Positions 43,026 through 54,560 of a DNA stretch of 64,000 nucleotides are shown here, piece by piece. A model generated the notes under the pieces. That model worked only from the letters and a program-made list of their open reading frames with translations, had not been told where the DNA came from and did not search any database. The stretch lies in the NCBI GenBank assembly GCA_030180135.1, contig CM058236.1:1922001-1986000 (forward strand), written 5' to 3'. A program made the translations under genes and the position numbers. The stretch is from Orychophragmus violaceus. Its lineage: Eukaryota > Streptophyta > Magnoliopsida > Brassicales > Brassicaceae. Every line of letters starts with the position of its first letter. The stretch's first letter is position 1.

Positions 43026-45106
43026 TCATTTCTTAACTTGTGCTGAGAAGATGAGAAACGTATAAAAACAGTGGACATACCATCGCCTAAGCAAGCCTTC
43101 AAGTCGATGCAGAGCTTTATAGTTAAGCGAGTATATCCTGTTACGAATCGCCTTATCAATGATACTAGCCAGGTGGTTTGGAGTGACCCAACCTCTGTTA
43201 TATCGTCTAGAATTCCGCTCTCGCCAAATATGATAAATAGAGGTTTGGAAAGCTAACCGGATGAGAACGAAATCCATATTGTTTGTTCGCTGCTTCTTTA
43301 TGTAGGACATAATGTCTGACCAATCTGGTGTTACATCATCTCCCATTAATTCATTAGCCAGCCTAAGCCAAACTGTGTAAGGACATGCGTAGAACAAGTG
43401 GTCTCTTGTCTCATCTCGCTCTCCACAGAAGATGCACGGCTGCTGAATACCCCAAGTCCTCATTCTATCTCCGGTTGATAGTCTATTCCACACAGCAAGC
43501 CATGTGATAAAGGAAAAACGAGGCACCCCTTGTGCAAACCAAACCGCTGCATTCCACTCCACCTTTGTTTTTTCCTCTCAGATTAGATTCCAAGTTCTTT
43601 GAGCCGAGAAACTGTTCTTGAACTTATTGTCAGCATGCTTCCAGAGCACGATGTCTTCCCCCAAATCTGGTTGCGGTACAAGTTCCTCTTGAATCCGATC
43701 AAGAATGGTAAGATGTGTCCTTGCTCGGCCAGGCCTGATATTCCAAAGCGAATAATTGACTACATAAACAACTTTTGTTGTCCTACATACGCCCAATAAT
43801 TGTGTCCTTGATTCTCCAATTAATTCAATCAGTTTTCCCATATGTAGCCAGTCATCAAACCAGAAAAATCCGTCTTTCCGTCCCTGATTTCGAACTTGAT
43901 AAACTTATATGCTAGATTCCTTACTTGAAGGAGTTTCCTCCATATCCAGGAACCACTAGGACCTTCTTTTGCATCCCAAAAAGAGCCATCGTTCATTAAG
44001 TAATGCCTCGTCCATGCTACCCAAAGGGAACCCGAGAGTGTAAATAAACGCCAGATCAAGCTAAGAGCAAAGACCGTTGCTGATTTCCTCAAGCTTCTGA
44101 TACCCAAACCCCCCCCCCCTCTTCTTTTGGGTAACATACATCTACCCAAGCCACCTTGGCTCCATTTCCCTTGGTTGGGCTACCAGACCACAAGAAAGAG
44201 TTATACAGACTCTCTATGTCATCAAGACAGGCTGCCGGTAGTTGAAAAACCATACTCCAGAAATTAATAATGCTAGCTATGACTGATTAAAGAAGTTGTA
44301 ACCTTCCTGCATATGACAAAGGTTTGTTACTCCAAGTCAGCATTCATTTTGTTATTTTATCTAGGAGCGGATCATAATCCATCTTAGTCAGCGCCTTCGT
44401 GGTAAGTGGCAGACCCAGATAACGAATTGGCAAAGTTCCCAATCCTATACATGTCCTCACAGCTGAGTCATTAAGGTTCCCCTCATTACTATTTGATGTG
44501 TAAATTGAAGATTTTCCTGCATTGATGTACAACCCTGAAATATCAGCAAAATACTTCATAACAGTTAGCACTCCTTCTACAAAAGAGGCTGAGCCGTCCG
44601 TGAAAACGAGAATATCGTCGGCAAAACTTAGATGGGTGAGCTTGACAGCCTGACATCTTGGATAATATCTGAACTTCCCCTCGTCCACTGCACGGTTCAG
44701 TAACATAGAGAGTACATTGTTGATTATGACATACAAGTACGGCGATAGGGAACAGCCATGTTTAATCCCACGAGCACTAGTAAAGAATCCTTCCAGATTG
44801 CCATTGATATTCACCGAAAAAGAAGTTGTGGATATACAGACCCAGATCCAAAGAATAAACTGTTCCGGCAGCCCCATAACTCTGAGCACCATAGTTATGA
44901 ATGACCACTTCACAGTGTCGAAAGCCTTTGCAATGTCAAATTTAATCACACTCCTGGTAGATATTGTAGTCTTATGGTAACCACTGACGAGTTCCGAAGC
45001 CAGCAGTACATTTTCCAGAAGTAACCGACCCTTGATGAACGCACATTGATTTGGCTCAATAGCTGCATGCAGTATGTTCTTGAGTCTAGAAGCTAGAGTC
45101 CTCGTG
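43026..45106 (-). pseudogene. LINE reverse transcriptase (C-terminal part) and zf-RVT domain
   Basis: The frame at 44344-44949 carries the RT palm: VIKFDIAKAFDTVKWSF, GIKHGCSLSPYLYVIINNVL and the active-site LSFADDILVF, with LYINAGKSSIY and IRYLGLPLTTKAL following. Between 43829 and 44149 are RT C-terminal pieces (MGRCMLPKRRGGGGLGIRSL), interrupted by a C9 run near 44110-44118. The frame at 43026-43562 is the zf-RVT zinc-binding domain (WNAAVWFAQGVPRFSFITW, RMRTWGIQQPCIFCGERDET, HLFYACPYTVWLRL). Frameshifts separate the parts. The FADD motif is intact, but the gene as a whole is not. Confidence 0.85.
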
Positions 45107-45378
45107 ATAACTGTTGGGATTATGTACTGAAATCATATTTTACTTACTCTGCAAGATAGTTGTATTGTCAAGATCGGACAATTCATGTAATACTAGGTGA
45201 TCATAATGTTTTGCTAGAAGCCGCTTATGACTTATGAGTTGTAACTCATTGCTAGTATTATGTGAACCTACAGGGTCACACACCTAAACAAGCTGTATAC
45301 ACTTTGTATGGGATTGATCATTGGCATATGGTATGGCCAATGTGTATTGGATGCACATTGAATTCGAGTTTTAAGAGG

Positions 45379-45416
45379 TGTATCGATCGACACCATTGGG
45401 TGTGTCGATCGACACA
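45379..45416. promoter_or_regulatory. Paired CGATCGA dyads in the copia B LTR
   Basis: TGTATCGATCGACACC (45379-45394) and TGTGTCGATCGACACA (45401-45416), spaced 22 bp, lie 85-122 bp upstream of the TATA box. The second is a perfect palindrome. The pair is kept in the 3' LTR near 51518-51555. It matches the arrangement in the unrelated Athila LTRs. Confidence 0.55.
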
Positions 45417-45491
45417 GATCAGGTTTCGAACCTGATGTTTCGGTTTGATGACTTAAACGAATTGGATTTATCCAATGATCAGTTTTAGTCA

Positions 45492-45530
45492 TTCCAGGTC
45501 TATATAAAGGCTTATATGGACGACCTGGAA
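45492..45530 (+). promoter_or_regulatory. TATA box inside a perfect 9-bp inverted repeat
   Basis: TTCCAGGTC (45492-45500) and GACCTGGAA (45522-45530) flank TATATAAAGG (45501-45510). The same structure is intact in the 3' LTR (51629-51667), although the two LTRs have diverged elsewhere. Confidence 0.65.
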
Positions 45531-45898
45531 CCCTAGCCGTTGTTGAGACTTTTTCTTGACAGAAAAACGCAGCCACCTCTAAAAACACAGGGATTCCCAG
45601 GAGATCAGATTCCCGGCACTAGCATCCCGGCGGATTCCAGCTTGTGTGCGTGTGGACTGCAGTAGAGGCGCAGCATCTGAGGCGCTCTTGATCTCAATTA
45701 CCTGTTTCATTCCGCTGCAAATCTCCAGGTAAACACGAGATCAGATGTAGATTCAACTCTAAGCATGAATCCTAGATCCTAGGCTATGGAATTGAGACTT
45801 AGGGTTGCCTAATTGGATTAGAAACCGCCTAGGAATTCCATCAGTGGTATCAGAGCCTAAGGACTTTAGTTGAATCGCACTCTGAGTTATCGCTCAGC

Positions 45899-46343
45899 GT
45901 CGATCGTTGCTTTCGGCATGCAACGATCGACACAACCAGAAAAATTGCATCATGTCGATCGTTGTAAAGTGTTGCATCGATCGACACATACCGAAAATCG
46001 CATTGTGTCGATCTACACAAAGTGTTGTATCGATCGAAACAAAGCGACACGAATGGTTCAATTGGATTGAATTGGTCATTGCGATTGGTTGACCTGGTTA
46101 GACCGGTTGTTTGCGATTGTTTTGATTTGGTTGGTAACGATCGATGCTAATGTAGCATCGATCAATGCTGACCGGTTATCAAAGCCGGTTCAATTGGATT
46201 GGATCGGTTATCGCAATTGGTTAGACCGGTTTGACCGGTTAATTTCGGTTCAATTGGATTGACCGGTGTTTAACCGGTTATAGAAGTCCGGTTTGTTTGG
46301 TGGTATCGATCGACACACATGGTCTGTGTCGATCGACACAGTG
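45899..46343. repeat. Leader of copia B: five CGATCGA dyad pairs and ACCGGTT repeats
   Basis: Pairs of CGATCGA dyads occur near 45899-45931, 45954-45987, 46004-46040, 46137-46168 and 46303-46340. The first is a perfect 12-bp inverted repeat (GTCGATCGTTGC/GCAACGATCGAC) with a 9-nt loop. Between 46080 and 46290 GACCGGTT, AACCGGTTA and similar words recur about eight times. There is no ORF; the long spurious frames here are by-products. Confidence 0.7.
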
Positions 46344-46510
46344 CTCGCAATTCTGGTTATTGAACCTTGAATTTGCAAAACCAAACTCGACTTAAACCTG
46401 GTCTATTAGAACAGTTAAAAACTCAATTAAAATTAGAAGTTAAACATGTTCTAAACCCATTAGGATACACATTGGATGTGTATTAGATCAAAGCTTAGTT
46501 TTCAATATGG

Positions 46511-46855
46511 TCAACTGTCAAGACTCATTTCGTTGGTGTGACAGTCTTGCCAAGAGCTTGGTGTCCACAACTACATGAGTAAGGCAGGTAATCGTGTTGA
46601 TGGACTTGCAGTGCTTGACATCAACAATTACATGACCTAAGAGATTGATTTACTAACTTTTTAGAGTTTCGTTTCCTCAACTAAATATCAAGTGACCTTG
46701 ATGTCTTGCCCAATCTTGTCTACTTTCAAGACTCGTTTCGTTGTTGGATAGTCTTGGAGTCCTTGGTATCCACAATTACATGAGTAAGGCAGGTGATCAT
46801 TGATAGACATGCAGTGCGACTGTCAATGATCACAAGACTGAAGAGATTGGTTTAC
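46511..46855. repeat. Diverged ~140-bp duplication in the copia B leader
   Basis: The block at 46511-46653 (TCAAGACTCATTTCGTTGG ... GAGATTGATTTAC) is repeated in diverged form at about 46717-46854 (TCAAGACTCGTTTCGTTG ... GAGATTGGTTTAC). Both contain ACATGAGTAAGGCAGGT. It is non-coding and lies 0.3-0.7 kb upstream of gag. Confidence 0.65.
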
Positions 46856-47171
46856 TTGACTGGGCTATCAGAAGTTCTGGGCCCAGAGACATCAGAGTGG
46901 ATGAGACATGGATTGTCTTATCTGCGACCAAGAGTTGTACTGGGTACAATTAGCAATGATTTGCTTACCTAGATAACTAAACTTTGGGTGATGGCGAGTC
47001 GTCCACTCAGATTTTGGTGAAGTATGGGTCTTGGATCATTATATTCATAGAGGAAACATAGTTTGAATATAATGCGAGTTTTCTTATTAGATAAGATTTC
47101 TCATTTCCTGAACTTCATAACTAAATCTTTTCTTTTCTTAGATTTCAGCCTATGTCTAAACTACTTTCTCG

Positions 47172-48065
47172 TTGCGATCCGTCCTTGAGAAGGACAAGTT
47201 AAATGGATCCAACTTCCTGGATTTGTATCGGAATTTGAGAATTGTTCTCAAGCAGGAGAGTAAGGACTATGTTCTTGAGAAACCTCTCCTCGAGAAGCTT
47301 GGGACCAACGCCTCGCATGCAGTATATGATGCTTGGAATAAGCATTATATTGATGTGGTAGATGTGTGTGGTCTGATGTTGGCTACCATGAACTCGGACT
47401 TGAAGAGTCAGTACGAGAACGTGGAGTCGCCAATAGAGATGATCACCAACCTGAAACTGATGTTTCAGGAATAGGCACGAATTGAGAGATACCAGATGGT
47501 TAAGTCTCTCATTGGGTGCAAACTACCAAAGGATGCTCCAGTGAGTCCTCATGTCATTAAAATGATGGGTTACATTGATAACCTGGGGAAACTGGATTGT
47601 CCTGTTAGCCTAGAGTTGGCTACTGAGATCATTCTGCAGTCACTGCCGTCAAGTTATGATAAGTTTATCAAGAGCTATATCAAGAATGGCTTGACGAAGA
47701 CGTTGACTGAGCTGCATGGCATGCTCAAGACAGCTGAGCAGAACATCATAAAGGGTAAAAGGTTTGAGAAATCTTGTATAGACAAGGGTAGAGGCAAGGC
47801 CATCCAGATTTGGAATCAGGATAAACCTATGTCTTCTCATAAGCCCAAGTCCGGCCCATCTGATGTTGGTAAGTGCTGCTACTGTGAAGAGTTTGGGCAT
47901 TGGAAGAGAGATTGCATTAAATTCTTGGAAGATTCACAAGAGATGAAGAAGATGTACGGGACTTCTTCTTCAGGTATTATGTTATCACTTCGAGTTCTAC
48001 GTAGGTATTGGATACTAGTTGTGGTACTGATATTTTTGAAATATGCAGGGCCTAAGCAACAGTAG
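47172..48065 (+). pseudogene. Copia B gag, broken by a nonsense codon
   Basis: It is homologous to the intact gag of element A across its length. It begins RSVLEKDKLNGSNFLDLYRN and keeps LATMNSDLKSQYENVESPIE and a CCHC knuckle CCYCEEFGHWKRDC near the end. A stop (TAG at 47472-47474) splits it into 47172-47474 and 47496 on, in the same frame. The start equivalent to the element A methionine is not present upstream in frame. It would bind and package RNA if intact. Confidence 0.85.
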
Positions 48066-48464
48066 AACGTTGAAGAAAGGACAAGTGGAACTGCGCGTCT
48101 GGAATGGAGCAATGATTGCTACATTAGCCGTAGAAATTCTCCACTTGTAGGAGCCTTTCAAGCTTGGTTTTTGAATTAAGTAATTACTGCTATGTACCTG
48201 CTTTAAGCAAAGATGTCTTTCATTTTCTTGTAAGAATTTGAATGTTTTTCATTTTGATAAAAGACAAGTTTTGCTCTTTTGAACTTGATGAAATATTCTA
48301 TGGTAGCACCCCTTTTGCAAAATGGGTTTTATATCTTAAACCAATGTACGCCTGTATATAACATAAATACCAAACGGTTTAAGTCTGATGACTCGGACTC
48401 GATTTTTCCTTAGCATAGTCGTTTCAACCACATAGAGTGGAGCGGATTCAGAAGTTCCATAGTT

Positions 48465-50100
48465 ATGGGCTTTTGGGCTCATTTGATTATAAATCATATG
48501 AAATATGAATTCTGCTTACTGGGCCAAATGACTAAGGCTTCTTTAGCAGATCTAAAGAAAAGGGCCAGAGGCTTATTGGGCCTTGCTCATACTGATGTAT
48601 GTGGCCCGATCAGCATTAGTGCCAGAGGAAATCTTCAGTACTTCATTACCTTTATTGATGACTTCAGTAAGTGTGGTTGTGTTCATTTGATGAGACACGG
48701 GTCGGAATCCTTTGAAATGGTCAAAGGAGTTCCAGAATGAAGTATAGAACCGATATGACAGAAGTATTAAAGATCCTCGATTAGATCGCCGAGGAGAATA
48801 CTTGAGTCAAGAATTGAGTGATCATCTAAGTGAGTGTGAAGTCGTCTCACAGCTCATCTCTCCTGGAAAACCTGAATGGTGTTTCCGAGAGAATGAATCG
48901 GACCTTATTGGATTTGCTCCGATTAATGATGAGTCACACGAATCTTCCATTATCCTTTTAGTAATACGCTCTAGAAATGTTTGTATTTACGCCAAATAGG
49001 TTTCTATCAGAATCAGTTGAAAGACACCACATTGGATGTGGACTGGGAGTTTTCCAAGTATGTTTTCACTGATTAATTGGGATTGCAAGGTTTATGTAAA
49101 GCAGTTGTCAACAGACAACCTTGAACCCAAATCTGATAAGTGCTGCTTCGCTGGTTGTCCTAGGGAAACCGAGGCTTATTACTTTTGCAACCAATCCGAA
49201 AACAAAGTTTTGTTGTTCGGAACTCTGTTTTCTAGATAGAAAGTTTCTTTCCAAGAAGAACAGTGGGAGTAGAAGTAAAGCTCGAAGAAATTCGAGAAAC
49301 ACAGGAGGCTGCTCAACTTGTTAAGAGAGAGCAGCGGTTGGATCTACAAAGTGCTGTAGGACCTACACCTGTGGAGCCTGAAGTTTGCAGATCCGAACGG
49401 ATCCGTCACTAACCCGAGAGTGATTTCTCGTAACCAATTGCCGTGATCTGTTGATCATTGAAAAGTGACAAGCTTGCGAAATTCAAGAAGCGATGGTGAG
49501 CCCCAACTCCGAAAATTTGCTAGGTATGCATGTTAGCTTCACCGATCCATTTCTGGATTGAAGCAAACATCTTGGAGTTGGAATCTACGTTCTGTTAAAA
49601 CGGTCAAAAGTTTTGACTTGATCAGGAACGAATAGGAACCTTGCGTTTACAAGTAGACTAGTGGGAGCGTAGTTGCATTTCTCACATTGTATGTATATGA
49701 CATACTTATTCTCATAAACGACGTTCCGTCGCTTAAGTCTTATGTGACTTGGGTCGGAAGTCATTTTCAACGATGGACATGGGAGAAGCCGCGTGAGTTC
49801 TTGGAATAAGGATCTATTGAAATAGATTGGGTAAGCTTATTGGATCGTGTCAGAATCCTTATGTAGATAAGGTATTGGACAGTTCCAATATACATGATTC
49901 CAAGAATGGCTTCACACCAAAGGTCTTATGGCAATAATATTAGCAAGATGAAGTGTCTTGGACACTGGATGAGCTAGTATGTATGAGTGTGATTCCTTAT
50001 GCTTCTGCAATAGAATCCATCATGAATGCCATATTTCGCGCTCGTCTAGATGCAGCTTATGCATAAAGCATGACGAGAAGATACCAATATATTCCGGTAA
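48465..50100 (+). pseudogene. Copia B pol remnants
   Basis: Patches in changing frames. 48465-48740 shows HTDVCGPISISARGNLQYFI and LMRHGSESFEMVKGVPE (integrase start). 49108-49324 shows integrase-end text with CCFAGCPRETEAYYF and KFLSKKNSGS. Near 49900-50100 is text like IPYASAIESIMNA. As in element A, the RT catalytic core is not recognisable. 50100-51240 has no recognisable coding and leads into the polypurine tract. Confidence 0.72.
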
Positions 50101-51248
50101 AAGTCACTGGACAGTGGTAAGAAATATCCCAAGTTTTTGAGGTACACCAAGGATAGGTTCTTGTTCAACTGAGGAAGTGACGAATCTGTTAAAAGTAGTT
50201 AGACGGACAAAGACGACTCCCGGTTCCCACCTGGTTATGTCTCTTTGTTTGTGTAGCGGTGCTACCTGTTGGAAGGGCTCCAAGCAGGGGACCGTAGAAT
50301 AATGCTTATTAATGAATGGCGGTGTGGTTTGTTGGAATGGTTCCAATCAAGAACACCGCAGCCTCTCTCACAACCTAAGCATGAGTTTTATGATGTTGCT
50401 GTAGGTACTAGATATCTGAAGACGTGGTCTTGATTCTAGTGGGAGTTATGTTAGTTATGATGTTCACATAGACATGCTATGGTCATGTTTATGAAAAACT
50501 GACATCAGCATTATTTAATTGTTGGGTAATTAAATAATGGTCCCAGAGTATTTTATGTTCATTTTATAGGTCATCAAGTTGATGACTTGATCATGAAACC
50601 CTATAAGTAAAAGATGACATAAAATTATATTTGTCCCTGGTCGTAGGTTGTTAAAGTGGGACACTAACAACCGTTAAGACTAGTATGTGAGGTGACGTAT
50701 GACTACGTTTCATGGAGTCATTGATATGAGTATCAACGTCAATCACATAGATATATGTTGGTGAACATATGATCGGACATGACCCGCTAATGAGAATCTA
50801 CAGGATAATTATATCAGTGTCATGAGAGATTCTCATTACGACTATAGAGTATAGTCCTTAGATCTGAGTTCATCATGCTTTCTAGCATGTGAATTGGTAC
50901 GCTTTGACCTTGTCAAACGTCGTTCCGTAACTGGCGGCTATAAAGGCATTGCTTAGGCGTATCATGAAGTGTGTTTAAAAACAGGGATGGAACAAGAAGG
51001 GATTTGTCCCTCCTATATAACAGGAGATAAATATCTCAGGGCCCATCGAATATTTGATACTGAGAAAAATGCATGGCCGTGCTAAAACGAGGTGATTGTC
51101 AGTCGTTTGTTTTATCAGTATAGATCAGGAGTTCGATGAACATGATATTGGCTATAATAAGGATGACACAGTTTCTTGCCTTATGCCATATCGAGATATA
51201 GCGACAAAGGGATTATGGGAATAGATGATTCCAGTACAAGTGGGAGAT

Positions 51249-51979
51249 TGTTGGGATTATGTCCTGAAATCATATTGTAATTACTCTGCAAGATAGTTGT
51301 ATTGTCAAGATCGGACAATTCATGTAATTCTAGGTGGACATAATGTTTTGCTAGAAGCCGCTTATGACTTATGAGTTGTAACTCATTGCTAGTATTATGT
51401 GAACCTACAGGGTCACACACCTAAACAAGCTGGATACACTTTGTATGGGATTGATCATTGGCATATGGTCTGGCCAATGTGTATTGGATGCACATTGAAT
51501 TCGAGTTTTAAGAGGTGTGTCGATCGACACCATTGGGTGTGTCGATCGACACAGATCGGATTTCGAACCTGATGTTTCGGTTTGATGACTTAAACGAATT
51601 GGATTTATCCAATGATCGGTTTTAGTCATTCCAGGTCTATATAAAGGCTTATATGGACGACCTGGAACCCTAGCCGTTGTTGAGACTTTTTCTTGACAGA
51701 AAACGCAGCCACCTCTAAAAACACAGGGATTCCCAGGAGATCCGATTCCCGGCACTAGCATCCCGGCGGATTCCAGCTTGTGTGCGTGTGGACTGCAGTA
51801 GAGGCGCAGCATCTGAGGCGCTCTTGATCTCAATTACCTGTTTCATTCCGCTGCAAATCTCCAGGTAAACACGAGATCAGATGTAGATTCAACTCTAAGC
51901 ATGAATCCTAGATCCTAGGCTATGGAATTGATACTTAGGGTTGCCTAATTGGATTAGAAACCGCCTAGGAATTCCATCA
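51249..51979 (+). repeat. 3' LTR of copia element B
   Basis: 731 bp, about 15 differences from the 5' copy including one single-base indel. It keeps the dyad pair and the TATA-in-hairpin structure (51629-51667) and is followed by ATAAC. Confidence 0.92.
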
Positions 51980-51984
51980 ATAAC

Positions 51985-52832
51985 CTTGTAAATCGGATTA
52001 AGGCAGGCTATGGGTCTAAAATCCTTCATCGTTTTCGCATTCTCAACTTTCGAGATTAATGTAAGAATTGTTGCATTTATACCAGTGGGCAAGAAGCCAA
52101 ACAAGAAGAAAGATTGGATGGATGTAACAAAATCTGCTCCACAACGGACCACGCTGCCACAAAGAAATCCTTCGTATAGTCATCCGGTCCAGATACTTTG
52201 TCATTTGGTAGTGAATTCAGGGCATGTTTGATTTCTGAAGTTGTGACCGACGCAACCAGATTTTCACTTTCAACATTGGTACACCTATATGTTAGTAGCT
52301 CTTGCAGTTCAGAGTTGGTGACTTCTTCGGAGTGATGTTGTTGAGTTTGCAAGAACCGTTGGAAATACCTAACCGCCTCCTGCTTGATCTCCTTCATAAC
52401 TGTTAAGCTTTCCCCTGCTTCATTCACCAACAATCTAATGGCATTTCTAGACGCCCGGCCTTGAGCCATACGATGAAAGAAGGCAGTATTCTGATCCCCT
52501 GTCTTTAGTTTCCTTATGCACGATTTTTGTCTAAAGAATTTCTCTTCGATGTTTGCAAGATTGTTCCACCTCTCAGATGCACGTGATTCAGCTTCCAGAT
52601 TACTGGTGATGGGGTTTAGCAAAACTTTATTCTGCCACTCACATAGCTCTTCATAAGCCTGCCTAGTACGGTTTGGTAGGTCTCCGTAGTGAGTGCGGTT
52701 TAGAGCCCTCATCTCCTTCTTTAGGTTCTTAGTTTCTTGTGAAGCATTTGAAGACATAACCGAGAATGAAACATAGGATCAATTTGGTTCCAACATCTAG
52801 CAACTGTAGGTAAAAAATCTTTATGATCCACA
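51985..52832 (-). pseudogene. LINE RT, N-terminal part and linker
   Basis: The frame at 52077-52757 shows the linker typical of plant L1 ORF2: HYGDLPNRTRQAYEELCEWQ, then FFRQKSCIRKLKTGDQNTAF and FHRMAQGRASRNAI, ending with the RT start HALNSLPNDKVSGPDDYTKD. The frame then shifts and continues at 51895-52152 (TGINATILTLISKVENAKTM, DFRPIACLNPIYKV). Upstream text to 52832 (DHKDFLPTVARCW) is still LINE. It joins 45106 across the copia element. Confidence 0.82.
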
Positions 52833-53590
52833 CGCCCTCATTATTTTTATCGAAAATTTCTTGTGTGTGGGTTAGGATAAGGGGCAATTTGTTATTGAGC
52901 CATTTATTATTTAACTTTTACATGTGTTTTTTCCAAAATTTTTTTAAAAATACACTATACAATTTTAAAAGCAATTTGGAAAACGAATCAATTTACTCTC
53001 TGGCGGTGTTCGTCGGGGAGAATTAGAAGTGTTAACTGTACTTTCTTGGAAATCATCAACGGAAGGAAGCAAGCCATTGTAGCCGAATAACCATGTTGAA
53101 TAGGAGAACAACGTCGACGACGTCGCCAATTTGTGTAAGAAAGTCAAAATTTGTGAATAATTTTGAGTTTCGACTTATATGGGTCATTTATAGGGTTTGC
53201 CAGTTTTTGGTTAGTCGAATTGGGCTGAGAACTTGATGGTTTTGTATAAAAATTTTGGGCGCATTAAATTGAACTAAATATTTGGTTTCGGTATCGATTT
53301 TGTTTGACTGGGTTTTCGAATTGGTTTTCGATCAGCTGAAATTGAGGTAAGTAATATGTTTTTGGATTGCTAATTGAAAGCGCGCAGTTTTTTAATCTTA
53401 CAATGTGAGATGATACTTATTGGGTTCATTTTATTTTTCCCGCTTTGGTGTTTGTTATTTTTAATGAAATAAGTTTCGTCGAAAGAATTTTAAGTGCACA
53501 TATGAACGTTATAGTACTGTATGAACGTTCATTATAAAATAACTGACTTATATTCGATGTTCCTCATACGCAAGTGATCTTGATAAAGAC
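52833..53590. other. Unassigned AT-rich DNA
   Basis: No gene, repeat or terminal structure recognised. Short frames on both strands are unsupported. Confidence 0.4.
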
Positions 53591-53599
53591 TGCATCCCA

Positions 53600-54560
53600 C
53601 CGTTCGAGTACGATGACAATGTGTGTGACCGTCGGTTACCATAGAGGTTGTTCATTCAAAATCACTATCCCACAAGGAGGAAACTCCATTTGTACTCGAA
53701 AATTGATTGTTTAGTTGAACTATCATTGGCTTTGAAAGATCGCAAGTTAGTGATGGAGAAAATAATGAGTCGCAATTTGGTAAGTTATTCTATATACCTC
53801 TGAGGCGGCTCGCATTCTCGGGGAAAATCATACATGGATTACTTACACGTCAACTGCAATGTGCGAGACGTCATCAGGCTTGGCTTGTTTTCGGCCCTAC
53901 GCCGATCAAGTTCTCTTTAAGGGAGTTTTGTCTAGTAATCGGATTGAAATGTGATCCATATGAGAAAATATCTTCGGAAGTGGCAGAAACCGGAGTAGAT
54001 GAAGCCTAGAGTGAGGCCGTGAACCTTGAAGAGGAACAACCCACATAAGTAACGCAAGGTCTGTATAAGCAATATTGTTTAGTAAAATGTGAATTTAAAG
54101 TATTTGTTTGTTGTGTGTTGTGTGGATATATAAATTTGGTTTAATTGTTGAAAGATCATTTAATTATTTATTTTTTTTCTGGCTTGAAACAATTGCTCCA
54201 ACTCATTGGGACACACTGATTGGGATGGGCAATGCTGGAAATATCGATCAGCTCATCATTCTTCTGAAATCGAAGGAACGGATGGAAGATGACACGAGGT
54301 TGCAGCTAGCTCTTGTCATACTTGCTGACAGCGTGGTTTTGGTGGAGAATCAATACGGGAAAGTGTTGAAGAAAACTGTTGAGCTTGTCAAAGATGTGGA
54401 AAACTTTTTAGCATATCCATGGGGCCAGAAGGTGTTTGAGCTAACAATGCTAAACTTCACATATATTGTCAAAAAGAAGGGAATGATGGATAGGGTGACA
54501 AAGTCCTTGATAAGCATGCGAGGATTTTCGATAGGAATTCATCTCCTTGCCCTAGAAACA
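53600..54560 (+). pseudogene. DUF1985-domain gene fragment
   Basis: Text typical of the Brassicaceae DUF1985 family is visible: LHLYSKIDCLVELSLALKDR and LVMEKIMSRNL (53690-53780) before a GTAAG donor. Then come LQCARRHQAWLVFGPTPIKF and SLREFCLVIGLKCDPYEKIS (53850-53980). After an intron-like gap, 54190-54560 gives WDTLIGMGNAGNIDQLIILL, LQLALVILADSVVLVENQYG and FLAYPWGQKVFELTML. DUF1985 proteins occur alone or with Ulp1-type proteases, often inside Mutator-like elements. No protease is present here. The C-terminal side is fused to copia RT. Confidence 0.65.

Larger units (their letters stand above)
45112..45843 (+). repeat. 5' LTR of copia element B
   Basis: TG...CA, 732 bp. It carries paired CGATCGA dyads (45379-45416), then a TATA box at 45501 held in the loop of an inverted repeat. 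It is followed by the primer-binding site. Confidence 0.92.
45112..51979 (+). mobile_element. Ty1/copia retrotransposon B, gag-type, inserted in the LINE
   Basis: LTRs at 45112-45843 (732 bp) and 51249-51979 (731 bp) differ at about 15 positions by eye, roughly 2%. Flanking duplication ATAAC (45107-45111, 51980-51984). Primer-binding site TGGTATCAGAGCC at 45845-45857; polypurine tract AAGTGGGAGAT at 51238-51248. Gag is recognisable but has a stop; pol is a set of broken patches like those of element A. Same lineage as element A by gag, with distinct LTRs. The LINE frame resumes across the duplication. Confidence 0.92.
42929..52832 (-). mobile_element. 5'-truncated LINE (L1-type), split by copia element B
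   Basis: The 3' end is a T24 run at 42929-42952 (poly(A) on the minus strand), 181 bp after the stop of the esterase gene. Coding remnants at 43026-45111 continue at 51985-52832, beyond the copia element at 45112-51979 (duplication ATAAC). It breaks off near 52832 inside the region between endonuclease and RT, so the 5' part is missing, as is common for LINEs. Target duplications of the LINE itself were not found. Confidence 0.85.

Noticed and set aside
45845..45857. TGGTATCAGAGCC as part of a tRNA gene
   Set aside because: It directly follows an LTR, recurs after other LTRs, and has no cloverleaf around it; it is a primer-binding site.
52797..52810. AGCAACTGTAGG as the 5' target duplication of the LINE (compare CACAACTGTGG before the T24 run)
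   Set aside because: Only a partial match, and LINE-coding text continues past it to about 52832, so it is internal.
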